NCBI GenBank assembly: GCA_900473205.1
Contig: UCLB01000012.1
Coordinates: 62,001 to 126,000, forward strand
Direction: 5' to 3'
DNA from: Hyphomicrobiales bacterium
Lineage (GTDB): Bacteria; Pseudomonadota; Alphaproteobacteria; Rhizobiales; Rhizobiaceae
Length of the DNA stretch: 64,000 bases
Every line of letters begins with the position of its first letter. Position 1 is the first letter of the stretch. The notes under the pieces were generated by a model. That model searched no databases. It had not been told where the DNA came from and saw only the letters and a list, made by a program, of their open reading frames with translations. A program made the position numbers and the translations under genes. This document shows positions 18,343 through 26,556 of this stretch, in pieces.

Positions 18343-19164
18343 ATGATCATCGACGCCCACCAGCATTTCTGGCTTTTGAAGGACCGCGCCGGTCAGTGGC
18401 CGCCGCCTTCCCTTGGTGCGATCTATCGGGATTTCTTGCCGGATGATCTCTTGCCTTTGCTGGAAAAAGCCGGTGTGAGCGGAACGGTGCTGGTGCAGAC
18501 GATGGAGACGGCTGCCGATACCGATTTCATGTTGGACCTTGCGGATCGGCATGGTTTCATCAAAGGCGTTGTTGGCTGGGTGGATATGAAAGCAGCGGAT
18601 GCGCCTGCGCAAATTAATCGCCGCGCTGCCCACCCCGGCTTCAAGGCCGTGCGACCCATGTTGCAGGGCATTACGGATATCGGCTGGATCGATGATCCCG
18701 CGCTCGATCCTGCCGTAATAACCTTGATCGATAACGGTCTGGTTTTCGATGCGCTGGTTCTACCGCCGCATCTGCCGTATCTCCTCACATTTGCGACGCG
18801 CTATCCGACCCTTCCCATCGTCATCGACCATGGCGCGAAGCCATTGATTGCCACGGGCCATTACAGCGCCTGGCGTAGGGACATGGCAGCCTTGGCAGAA
18901 CTGCCGAATGTTCATTGCAAGCTTTCCGGCCTGTTGACGGAGCGCGGCGAGCAGAAGCCGGAGTCGGTTCGACCCTACGCCGAAACCATTCTTGAACTTT
19001 TTGGGCCGGACCGTGTGATCTTCGGCAGTGACTGGCCGGTTTTGCGTTTGGCGGGCGATTATCAGCAGTGGCTCGATTTCTGCCGCGAGATCATCCCCGC
19101 TCCCCATCACGAAGCCATTTTTGGCGGCAATGCCGTGCGTTTCTATTCTCTTTCCGACAGGTGA
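18343..19164 (+). CDS. Amidohydrolase-family lactonase, probable L-fuconolactonase
   Basis: A 273-residue COG3618 amidohydrolase: MIIDAHQHFW at the N-terminus gives the His-x-His metal pair, HGAKP near 160 and the Asp in IFGSDWPVLRL near 230 complete the site. Family members open L-fuconolactone, L-rhamnonolactone or 4-sulfomuconolactone. It sits between a sugar 1-dehydrogenase and a dehydratase, exactly where a sugar lactonase is needed. The exact lactone is inferred. Confidence 0.87.
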   Translation: MIIDAHQHFWLLKDRAGQWPPPSLGAIYRDFLPDDLLPLLEKAGVSGTVLVQTMETAADTDFMLDLADRHGFIKGVVGWVDMKAADAPAQINRRAAHPGFKAVRPMLQGITDIGWIDDPALDPAVITLIDNGLVFDALVLPPHLPYLLTFATRYPTLPIVIDHGAKPLIATGHYSAWRRDMAALAELPNVHCKLSGLLTERGEQKPESVRPYAETILELFGPDRVIFGSDWPVLRLAGDYQQWLDFCREIIPAPHHEAIFGGNAVRFYSLSDR

Positions 19165-19167
19165 TCC

Positions 19168-20178
19168 ATGCTGGCGATTTTTTGCGATAAACCGGGGCTT
19201 CTTTCCGCAAAGGAATTGCCAAAGCCGCATCGCGCCGAGGGCGAGGTTCTGGTGCGAATTCGCCGCATTGGTGTCTGCGGCACGGATTTGCACATTTTCA
19301 CCGGCAATCAGCCCTACCTTTCCTATCCGCGCATCATGGGCCACGAACTGTCTGGCACGGTCGAAGAGGCACCTCAAGGCAGCGGTTTGACTGAGGGTGA
19401 TGTCGTCACCATTATTCCCTATATCTCCTGCGGCAAGTGCAATGCCTGCTTGAAGGGCAAGAGCAATTGCTGCCGCAACATCGGCGTCCTCGGCGTCCAT
19501 CGCGATGGCGGCATGGTGGAGTATCTCAGCGTTCCCCAGCAATTCGTGCTGAAGGCGGATGGTCTCACTCTCGATCAGGCGGCGATGACGGAGTTTCTTG
19601 CCATCGGCGCTCATGCGGTGCGGCGCGCGGCGGTGGAAAAAGGTCAGCAGGTGCTGATCGTCGGTGCTGGTCCCATCGGCATGGCGGTTGCCGTCTTTGC
19701 AGTTCTAAATGGCGGCTCGGTGACGATGATCGACAGCCGCGAAGACCGGCTCGATTTCTGCAAGGACCAGCTTGGCGTCTCTAACATCGTGCAACTCGGT
19801 GAGGGTGACAAGGACAGGCTTTCGGAGATCACCGGCGGTGATTTCTTCGATGTGGTGTTCGATGCCACAGGCAATCCAAAAGCGATGGAACGCGGCTTTT
19901 CCTTCGTCGGCCATGGCGGCTCTTACGTTCTCGTCTCCATCGTTGCCAGCGACATCAGCTTCAACGACCCGGAGTTCCACAAGCGCGAAACCACGCTGCT
20001 GGGCAGCCGCAATGCGACGATCGAGGATTTCCAGACCGTGCTGGAAGCGCAGCGTGCTGGCAAAGTGCCGGAAGCACTGATTACCCACCGCATGGTGCTT
20101 GCGGATGTTCCATCCCGCTTTGCCGATCTCACCAATCCCAAGGCTGGTGTCATCAAAGGCATGGTTGAAGTGGCGTGA
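19168..20178 (+). CDS. Zinc-dependent alcohol dehydrogenase (LgoD/YjjN-like)
   Basis: The 336-residue medium-chain dehydrogenase has catalytic zinc ligands in GVCGTDLH and GHELSG, four structural-zinc cysteines in CGKCNACLKGKSNCC, and NAD loop GAGPIGMAV near 168. The segments SYPRIMGHE, VHRDGGMVEYLSVP and DPEFHKRETTLLGSRNAT strongly resemble E. coli L-galactonate 5-dehydrogenase (LgoD). In an L-fucose route the same fold could oxidise 2-keto-3-deoxy-L-fuconate. It begins three bases after the lactonase. Confidence 0.87.
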   Translation: MLAIFCDKPGLLSAKELPKPHRAEGEVLVRIRRIGVCGTDLHIFTGNQPYLSYPRIMGHELSGTVEEAPQGSGLTEGDVVTIIPYISCGKCNACLKGKSNCCRNIGVLGVHRDGGMVEYLSVPQQFVLKADGLTLDQAAMTEFLAIGAHAVRRAAVEKGQQVLIVGAGPIGMAVAVFAVLNGGSVTMIDSREDRLDFCKDQLGVSNIVQLGEGDKDRLSEITGGDFFDVVFDATGNPKAMERGFSFVGHGGSYVLVSIVASDISFNDPEFHKRETTLLGSRNATIEDFQTVLEAQRAGKVPEALITHRMVLADVPSRFADLTNPKAGVIKGMVEVA

Positions 20179-20236
20179 GCCTTTCGATCAAGCCTGACGA
20201 AACCAATTTATGACCTCTGACCGCGAGTGAACGGCC

Positions 20237-21514
20237 ATGACCAAAATCACAGACCTGCGCGTTTCCGACCTGCGTTTTCCCACGTCCCAGAGCCTCGATG
20301 GATCGGATGCGATGAACCCGGACCCGGATTATTCGGCGGCTTACGTTATCCTCGATACCGATGACATGGCATTGAAAGGCCATGGCCTGACCTTCACCAT
20401 TGGGCGCGGCAACGACATCTGCTGCATGGCCATTGAAGCGATGCGGCATCTGGTTGTTGGTACAGAGCTTTCCACGGTGCTGGAAAATCCGGGCAAATAC
20501 TGGCGTCATCTGACGAGCGACAGCCAGCTTCGCTGGATCGGTCCTGACAAGGGTGCGATGCATCTCGCCACCGGTGCCGTCGTCAATGCCGTGTGGGATT
20601 TGCTGGCGAAACAGGCGGGCAAACCCGTGTGGCAACTGGTGGCCGAGATGAGCCCGGAGCAGATCGCCGATATCGTCGATTACCGTTATCTCACCGATGT
20701 TCTGACGCGCGATGAGGCTCTGGCCATTCTCAAAAAGGCCGAGAGCGGCAAAGCAGAGCGCACCGAAATCCTCAAAAACGAGGGTTACGCCTGCTATACG
20801 ACCTCTGCTGGCTGGCTGGGGTACGGCGATGAGAAGCTGCGCCGTCTGTGCCAGGAAGCCATAGATGCCGGTTTCAACCATGTGAAGATGAAGGTGGGGC
20901 GCGATATCGAAGACGATATTCGCCGCCTGACCATCGCTCGCGAGGTCATCGGCCCCGACCGGTATCTGATGATCGATGCCAATCAGGTCTGGGAAGTCGA
21001 TCAGGCCATTGACTGGGTCAATAAGCTCGCCTTCGCCAAGCCCTTCTTCATCGAAGAGCCGACCAGCCCTGATGATATTGCCGGCCACCGAAAAATCCGA
21101 CAGGCCATCGGCTCGGTAAAGGTCGCGACCGGTGAAATGTGCCAGAACCGCATCATGTTCAAGCAGTTCATCGCCGAAGGTGCGATTGACGTGGTGCAGA
21201 TCGACAGCTGCCGCATGGGCGGTCTTAACGAAGTGCTAGCGGTGCTGCTAATCGCCGCGAAATACGGTCTGCCCGTCTGGCCGCATGCCGGTGGCGTCGG
21301 GCTCTGCGAATATGTTCAGCATCTGTCGATGATCGATTATCTGGTCGTATCCGGCACCAAGGAAGGCCGTGTCATCGAATATGTCGACCATCTGCACGAG
21401 CATTTTATCGAGCCCTGCGACATCCGCGATGCCGCCTATATGCCACCGAAAATGGCGGGTTTTTCGATTGAGATGAAGCCGGAATCGATTGAGGCTTATA
21501 CGTTCAAGGGGTGA
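20237..21514 (+). CDS. fucD: L-fuconate dehydratase-like enolase-superfamily enzyme
   Basis: The 425-residue mandelate-racemase-type enzyme aligns by eye with FucD (ENOSF1 family): TTSAGWLGYGDEKLRRLC near 192, the base-bearing KMKVG near 218, metal ligands in MIDANQ, FIEEPTS and ATGEM, and the WPHAGGVGLCEYVQH histidine near 350. FucD dehydrates L-fuconate and also accepts L-galactonate and D-arabinonate. It ends the transporter-enzyme run, 58 bases after the dehydrogenase. Confidence 0.9.
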   Translation: MTKITDLRVSDLRFPTSQSLDGSDAMNPDPDYSAAYVILDTDDMALKGHGLTFTIGRGNDICCMAIEAMRHLVVGTELSTVLENPGKYWRHLTSDSQLRWIGPDKGAMHLATGAVVNAVWDLLAKQAGKPVWQLVAEMSPEQIADIVDYRYLTDVLTRDEALAILKKAESGKAERTEILKNEGYACYTTSAGWLGYGDEKLRRLCQEAIDAGFNHVKMKVGRDIEDDIRRLTIAREVIGPDRYLMIDANQVWEVDQAIDWVNKLAFAKPFFIEEPTSPDDIAGHRKIRQAIGSVKVATGEMCQNRIMFKQFIAEGAIDVVQIDSCRMGGLNEVLAVLLIAAKYGLPVWPHAGGVGLCEYVQHLSMIDYLVVSGTKEGRVIEYVDHLHEHFIEPCDIRDAAYMPPKMAGFSIEMKPESIEAYTFKG

Positions 21515-21539
21515 AAAATGCGGAAACCCTCTAGACTCA

Positions 21540-21627
21540 AACGTCATCCTCGGGCTTGTCCCGAGGATCTAACCACGTTTGACGTCGGGATTCGTTAGTT
21601 CCTCGGATCAAGCCCGGGATGACGGGA
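21540..21627. repeat. REP-like inverted pair R3, overlapping the end of cobC
   Basis: One clean unit (ATCCTCGGG...CCCGAGGAT, 21545-21568, preceded by AACGTC) and a degenerate reverse unit (CTCGGATCAAGCCCGGGATG, 21602-21621). The second lies inside the cobC reading frame and contributes its last nine or ten codons and, just beyond, the TAA stop. The first separates it from the end of fucD. Confidence 0.82.
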
Positions 21628-22671
21628 GGTCCCAGTGGCTGAGTGGAATTCCACCAAAGCCCCTTCCAGTCTAACCCATTCAGCTTCCACCCCCGGAAGT
21701 CCGAAGCGCATATCGTCTTGCCTCTCATCGAAAGTTCGCGTCAGAATACCGTTTCGCATCAGGTGGATGGAAAGGTCCTGCACACGGGCATCACGAACAA
21801 GTGTGAACAGCGAGGTGGCACCAGCAATCGTAAGACTGACTTTTTCCAATAGACCGTTTAGCCGCTGGGAATCCTCTTTTAGCCGGAGTCGCATTTCATC
21901 TCGCCAAACCTGATCCACTAGAGCTTCACTCGCAATATGCAATGCCGGACCGGAGACGGCCCATGGTCCCAGCCGCGATTCGAGACTTTCTGCGATATCG
22001 GGACAGGCGATGGCGAAGCCGAGGCGGATGCCTGCCATGCCGTAGAACTTGCCGAAGGAGCGCAGGACGACGAGGCCATCCGAGGTCGCCGCGTCTGCAA
22101 CGCTTTCGGCATAGCCCGTTTCGATGAAGGCCTCATCCACCACAAGCAGCCCGCTTTTTTGGTGCATGGTGTTAGCCAGGGCCAGCACTTCTGACCGCTC
22201 CCACACACGACCATCGGGATTGTTGGGGTTGATGATGACGGCATAATCGAATGCGGCCAAGGTCTCGATATCAGATACCTCGGTAACGGAAAGCCCCGCC
22301 ATGCGGGCGGTGCGGGCGTGCTCGGAATAGGCGGGGGAAAGAACGCCGCAGCTTTTGGCACCGCGCCCGACAGCCATCTGCGCAAGCAGCGGCATCAGCA
22401 TCTGTGTTCCCGGTGCCGCCACGATGTGCGCCGCCGAAGGTGCGCCTAAAGCCGTTGCTGCTATCTCTTTCAGCGTTTCCACGGCACTTGGGTCGGGCAG
22501 GCGGGCAAAGGCGCTGGCGGGAATGGGCGAATGCGGGTAGGAGTGCGGGTTGATCCCGGTGGAAAGATCGATCCACGGTTCGGGCGCTTTCGGAAAAAGC
22601 AGACGCGCCCGACCCAGATTGCCACCATGGCGGATCGCTGGCTGCGCTTTTTCTGGTACCCTTTCGCCCAT
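21595..22671 (-). CDS. cobC: CobC, PLP-dependent L-threonine-O-3-phosphate decarboxylase-like protein
   Basis: CobC/CobD-type class I/II aminotransferase-fold enzymes make (R)-1-amino-2-propanol phosphate for the lower-loop arm of cobalamin. The 358-residue protein has HGGNLGRA near 15, PWIDLSTGINP near 32, the PNNPDGR segment near 150 and the PLP lysine in RSFGKFYGMAG near 206. The last residues (SRHPGLDPRN) are encoded by a REP-like unit, so the C-terminus is probably not native. The start codon at 22671-22669 overlaps the cobD ATG. Confidence 0.93.
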   Translation of the reverse strand: MGERVPEKAQPAIRHGGNLGRARLLFPKAPEPWIDLSTGINPHSYPHSPIPASAFARLPDPSAVETLKEIAATALGAPSAAHIVAAPGTQMLMPLLAQMAVGRGAKSCGVLSPAYSEHARTARMAGLSVTEVSDIETLAAFDYAVIINPNNPDGRVWERSEVLALANTMHQKSGLLVVDEAFIETGYAESVADAATSDGLVVLRSFGKFYGMAGIRLGFAIACPDIAESLESRLGPWAVSGPALHIASEALVDQVWRDEMRLRLKEDSQRLNGLLEKVSLTIAGATSLFTLVRDARVQDLSIHLMRNGILTRTFDERQDDMRFGLPGVEAEWVRLEGALVEFHSATGTSRHPGLDPRN

Positions 22672-23635
22672 GTTCTTCGCTCTCGCTTTCCTGTCCCTGC
22701 TGATCGAACGCCTTGTCGGCTACCCCGACTGGCTGTTCAAGCGCATCGGCCACCCCGTGACCTGGATCGGTTCGCTTATCGCCCTCTTGGACAAAAAATG
22801 GAACCGGGAGAGCGATTCATTTTCACGCCGGAAGATGATGGGTGTCGCGGCTCTGGCCGTCTTCCTCGGTTTGACGGTGTTGATGGCCGGACTGTTGCAG
22901 GCCGCGCTCCTCCTGCTTCCCCTCGGTTTGCTGATCGTGGCGGTTCTCGGTGCATCGCTTCCGGCGCAGAAAAGTCTGGAACAGCATGTCGAGGCAGTGG
23001 CCATTGCGCTGGAGCGCGATGGCATCGAGGGTGGGCGAAAGGCGGTGTCGATGATCGTCGGGCGTGACCCGGAGAGACTGGATGAGGCAGCGGTGTGCCG
23101 TGCGGCAATTGAGAGCCTGGCGGAGAATTTTTCCGATGGCATCGTCGCGCCGTCGCTGTGGCTAGGGCTTCTCGGTCTTGCCGGAGGCGCAGGCTACAAG
23201 GTCATCAACACGGCTGATAGCATGATCGGCCATCGCTCCCCCCGCCATGAGGCGTTTGGATGGGCATCCGCGCGGCTGGATGATCTGGTCAACCTACCCG
23301 CTTCCCGTCTCACCGGATTTCTTTTCATTCTGGCGGCTTGTTTTGTGAAAGGGGCCTCGCCCCGCAACGGAATGCGCGCCGTGTTTCGCGATGCGCGCCA
23401 CCACCGCTCGCCCAATGCCGGATGGCCGGAAGCGGCAATGGCGGGTGCTTTGGGTTTTGCGCTGGCCGGACCACGTTCCTATGGCGGGCAGATGATCGAG
23501 GCGCGCTTCATGGGCGAAGGCGGACGGCGGGATTTGACCGCTGTTGATATTCGCCGGGCGCTGAAGCTCGCCCGTTTTGCCGACGCATTGCTGATCGGCT
23601 TTTTTGGAGCCCTAGCACTCGTTATCGCGCTATAG
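22670..23635 (+). CDS. cobD: CobD (CbiB) adenosylcobinamide-phosphate synthase
   Basis: CobD joins the aminopropanol arm to adenosylcobyric acid. The 321-residue membrane protein starts [19 protein letters not shown], carries [10 protein letters not shown] near 24, [14 protein letters not shown] near 145 and [23 protein letters not shown] near 180, all family hallmarks, and has several hydrophobic helices. The ATG at 22670 shares two bases with the cobC start on the other strand. Its end overlaps cobQ by 14 bases. Confidence 0.95.
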   Translation: MFFALAFLSLLIERLVGYPDWLFKRIGHPVTWIGSLIALLDKKWNRESDSFSRRKMMGVAALAVFLGLTVLMAGLLQAALLLLPLGLLIVAVLGASLPAQKSLEQHVEAVAIALERDGIEGGRKAVSMIVGRDPERLDEAAVCRAAIESLAENFSDGIVAPSLWLGLLGLAGGAGYKVINTADSMIGHRSPRHEAFGWASARLDDLVNLPASRLTGFLFILAACFVKGASPRNGMRAVFRDARHHRSPNAGWPEAAMAGALGFALAGPRSYGGQMIEARFMGEGGRRDLTAVDIRRALKLARFADALLIGFFGALALVIAL

Positions 23636-25079
23636 CCAGCAGCACATCGAGATCGAGGTGCCGTTCCATGTGATCGGCCAGGCCGTCCAGCACGGCATCG
23701 ACCTGCTCTTCGTAATTCAATACGGTGCGCTCGGCTCCTAAACGCTGAAGCCATGCGCTGCGCTGGTCATCGTCTGCGAAAAGACCATGGACATAGGTGC
23801 CAAAGACGCGGCCGTCTGGGGAAATGGCTCCGTCTGTATGATTGCCTATGGTCGAAAACGGTCTGATATCGTCTGGCCCTCTGGTCACGCCGACATGCAT
23901 TTCATAGCCGGAGAAGGATATGCCGTCGAAACTGCGGCCAGTCACCGACACAAGCTTCTTGTCGCCGGTCAGCACGGTATCGACGTCAAGCACACCCAGC
24001 CCCTGCACAGTGAGCGACGCGCCTTCGATCCCATCAGGGTCGGCAACACTATTGCCCAGCATCTGGTAACCACCGCAGAGGCCCAGAACGGAACCGCCGC
24101 GCCGCAGATGCGCCTTGATATCCACATCCAGACCTGCATTTTTCAAAGTGGTGAGATCGGCAATCGTGGATTTGGAACCGCAGAGCAGCACCAGCGTGCA
24201 ATCTGCCGGAATGACATCTCCTTGGCGCACCCGTATCAGCTCGACATCCGGTTCTGCCTCCAGCGGGTCAAGATCATCGAAATTGGAGATATGCGGCAGG
24301 ATGGGGACCGCAATGCGGATTTTCGCACCCGCTTTCCTCTGTCCTGGTGCTGAAAGCCCCAACGCATCTTCGGCAGGCAAGCGACTGGCATCTGCAAAAT
24401 GCGGCAGCAGGCCGATCTCGTTCCAGCCGGTCTTGTCTGCGATGATGCGCATTCCCTCATCGAACAGGCTGGGATCACCCCTGAAGCGGTTGACGATGAA
24501 ACCTTCGATCATGGCCGCATCATCCGCATCCAGAACCGTCTTCGTGCCCACAAGGCTGGCAATGACGCCGCCCCGGTCGATATCGCCGATGAGGATGACA
24601 GGCGCATTGGCTGCACGGGCAAAGCCCATATTGGCAATGTCATTGGCGCGGAGATTGACTTCGGATGCGCTGCCCGCGCCTTCCACCAGCACCAGATCGG
24701 CCTTGGTTTTGAGATGCTCGAAACTTTCCAGCACGCGCGGCATCAGCTCCGCTTTCATGTGCTGGTAATCCGCAGCTTTGGCATTGCCGATGACCTTGCC
24801 CTGCACCACCACCTGTGCGCCGGTCTCGCTCTGGGGTTTGAGCAGCACCGGGTTCATATGCACGGAAAGGGGAACGCCTGCGGCACGCGCCTGCAAGGCC
24901 TGCGCCCTGCCAATCTCTCCGCCATCGGCGGTCACGGCGGCATTGTTGGACATGTTTTGCGGTTTGAAGGGCATGACGGACAGCCCGCGCCGGGTAAAGG
25001 CACGTGCCAGCCCCGCCACCATCAGCGATTTGCCGACATCGGAGCCTGTCCCCTGAAACATCAAAACACGCGCTGTCAT
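23622..25079 (-). CDS. cobQ: CobQ, adenosylcobyric acid synthase
   Basis: CobQ amidates four side chains of adenosylcobyrinic acid diamide using glutamine and ATP. The 485-residue protein has the P-loop-like GTGSDVGKS at 11-19, [10 protein letters not shown] near 37, [13 protein letters not shown] near 165, and a C-terminal class I glutamine amidotransferase domain with catalytic Cys in [10 protein letters not shown] near 335 and His in YVHGLF near 430. Overlaps the end of cobD and is followed upstream by cobO with a three-base gap, so cobO-cobQ is an operon. Confidence 0.96.
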   Translation of the reverse strand: MTARVLMFQGTGSDVGKSLMVAGLARAFTRRGLSVMPFKPQNMSNNAAVTADGGEIGRAQALQARAAGVPLSVHMNPVLLKPQSETGAQVVVQGKVIGNAKAADYQHMKAELMPRVLESFEHLKTKADLVLVEGAGSASEVNLRANDIANMGFARAANAPVILIGDIDRGGVIASLVGTKTVLDADDAAMIEGFIVNRFRGDPSLFDEGMRIIADKTGWNEIGLLPHFADASRLPAEDALGLSAPGQRKAGAKIRIAVPILPHISNFDDLDPLEAEPDVELIRVRQGDVIPADCTLVLLCGSKSTIADLTTLKNAGLDVDIKAHLRRGGSVLGLCGGYQMLGNSVADPDGIEGASLTVQGLGVLDVDTVLTGDKKLVSVTGRSFDGISFSGYEMHVGVTRGPDDIRPFSTIGNHTDGAISPDGRVFGTYVHGLFADDDQRSAWLQRLGAERTVLNYEEQVDAVLDGLADHMERHLDLDVLLAIAR

Positions 25080-25082
25080 GAA

Positions 25083-25700
25083 TTAGAACTCTATGCCTGA
25101 CTGCGCTTTGACGCCTGCCTTGAAGTGGTGTTTCACCAACGTCATCTCCGTCACCATATCGGCGGCATCGATCAGCGGCTGCTTGGCGTTGCGGCCGGTG
25201 ACGATGACGTGCAGGCCGGGGCGACGGTTCTGCAGGGTCTCTACCACCTCTTCCAGCGGCAGATAGTCATAGCGCAGCGCGATGTTGAGTTCATCCAGTA
25301 CCACAAGGCCGATGGTGTCATCGGCCATCAGCGTCTTCGCCTCTTCCCATGCTTTGGTGGCGGCAGAGACGTCGCGTTTGAGGTCCTGCGTGTCCCACGT
25401 GAAACCTTCACCCATGGTGCGCCATTCCACCCGGTCGCCGAACAGCGCCAGAGCGCCCTGCTCGCCAGTGGACCATGCGCCCTTGATGAACTGCACGATG
25501 CCGATGCGACGACCGGTGCCCAGCATGCGCAGGGCAAGACCAAAAGCGGCGGTGGATTTGCCCTTGCCGGGGCCTGTGTTGATCATCAGCAGACCTTTTT
25601 CGATGGTCTTTTCCGAGACTTCGGCGTCCTGCACGGCCTTGCGGTTGACCATTTTGGCGCGGTGACGTTCGGCTTCGCTGTCGCTGATGTCGCGGGTCAT
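25083..25700 (-). CDS. cobO: CobO (BtuR/CobA type) cob(I)yrinic acid a,c-diamide adenosyltransferase
   Basis: This enzyme adds the 5'-deoxyadenosyl ligand to cobalt. The 205-residue protein has the unusual P-loop GPGKGKSTAAFG near 43, VQFIKGAWSTGE near 69, GEGFTWDT near 97 and VLDELNIAL near 133, the standard CobO signatures. It is transcribed leftwards with cobQ, away from the cobalamin riboswitch, which lies on the opposite strand. Confidence 0.96.
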   Translation of the reverse strand: MTRDISDSEAERHRAKMVNRKAVQDAEVSEKTIEKGLLMINTGPGKGKSTAAFGLALRMLGTGRRIGIVQFIKGAWSTGEQGALALFGDRVEWRTMGEGFTWDTQDLKRDVSAATKAWEEAKTLMADDTIGLVVLDELNIALRYDYLPLEEVVETLQNRRPGLHVIVTGRNAKQPLIDAADMVTEMTLVKHHFKAGVKAQSGIEF

Positions 25701-25821
25701 GGCGGCTGGTCCTTCCGGGTCTCATGCTTTTTCAAAGCGGCGACTATAACCAAAACGCGTGCCGCGGCAATGATGCGCGGCATTGACACAAAAGCATCGC
25801 AGGGCATAAGGGTTAAGGACT

Positions 25822-26001
25822 GACGGTCTTTTTCCGGCAACGGGAAAAGCTAAGAGGGAACACGGTGCATTTCGCTTGAGCGGACAAATCCGTGGCTGCC
25901 CCCGCAACTGTAAGCGGTGAGCCCGCGCTGAACGCCACTGGATGACAATCCGGGAAGGCAGCGCAAGGGTGTTGAAGCCGCAAGCCAGGAGACCTGCCGT
26001 T
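25822..26001 (+). promoter_or_regulatory. Cobalamin riboswitch (B12 element)
   Basis: On the forward strand the conserved blocks appear in order: GGTC (25825), AAAGCTAAGAGGGAA (25846-25860), GGTG (25864), the B12 box region GCTGCCCCCGCAACTGTAAG (25895-25914), GCCACTGG (25934), CGGGAAGG (25951), AGCCAGGAGACCTGCC (25983-25998). Together they are a textbook AdoCbl aptamer. Downstream GC-rich sequence at 26010-26045 can form alternative hairpins and probably acts as the expression platform. It controls the DUF1636-cobW-cobN transcript, shutting it when coenzyme B12 is plentiful. Confidence 0.97.
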
Positions 26002-26130
26002 TCAGGAAAAACGTCTGCCGGGCGGGGTGCTCCGGTCAGCCGGTTGTTCGAACGATGGTTGTGCGTGTTCCGCATTCCGTTTTCGATATCCGCACCCCTG
26101 AAGCATTTTGAAGGCGCGGAAAGCAGACCC

Positions 26131-26556
26131 TTGGATATTACAGCGACATCGCCCAGCCAGACTGAACAGACGGACCGTGGCACCGCACCCGGCGTCGTGA
26201 TCTTCGTCTGCCGCAGCTGCCGGTCCGAAGCCGAACCGAATGCAGACCCCCGCCCCGGCGCGCTTCTGACGGAGGCTGCTCTGGCCCTCGGAGTGCATGA
26301 GGGCGTGACCGTGCGTAGCGTCAATTGCCTTGCCAATTGCAAGCGTGGCCTCAGTGCCGCCATGCGCAGCACAGACGGCTGGTCCTACATGTTTGGCGGC
26401 CTGACGGAAAATGATGCCGCAGACCTGATGACGGGGGCGCGCTTGCTGGCTGCGGCACCGGATGGTCTGATGCCCTGGCGCGGACGCCCCGATAGTTTGA
26501 AGCGTGGCCTTGTGTCGCGCATTCCCCCTTTGCATTTTACCGAGGAGACATCATGA
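26131..26556 (+). CDS. DUF1636 family cysteine-motif protein, CobW partner
   Basis: A 141-residue protein with a ferredoxin-like cysteine pattern: CRSC near residue 28, and NCLANC near 67, followed by SYMFGGL and PWRGRPDSLKRGLVSRIPPL at the C-terminus, the DUF1636 signature. No ATG lies before the domain; the TTG at 26131 is the most plausible start, 130 bases after the riboswitch. Its stop overlaps cobW by ATGA. A metal- or Fe-S-binding role in cobalt supply is inferred from the motif and context; the function is not known. Confidence 0.82.
   Translation: MDITATSPSQTEQTDRGTAPGVVIFVCRSCRSEAEPNADPRPGALLTEAALALGVHEGVTVRSVNCLANCKRGLSAAMRSTDGWSYMFGGLTENDAADLMTGARLLAAAPDGLMPWRGRPDSLKRGLVSRIPPLHFTEETS

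Noticed and set aside
25391-25406. A parS-like TGTCCCACGTGAAACC inside cobO
   Set aside because: Three mismatches to the consensus and 21 kb from parAB; probably chance within coding sequence.
25942-26130. Extension of the DUF1636 protein back to 25942
   Set aside because: The sequence lies in the riboswitch and its expression platform, so it is untranslated leader.
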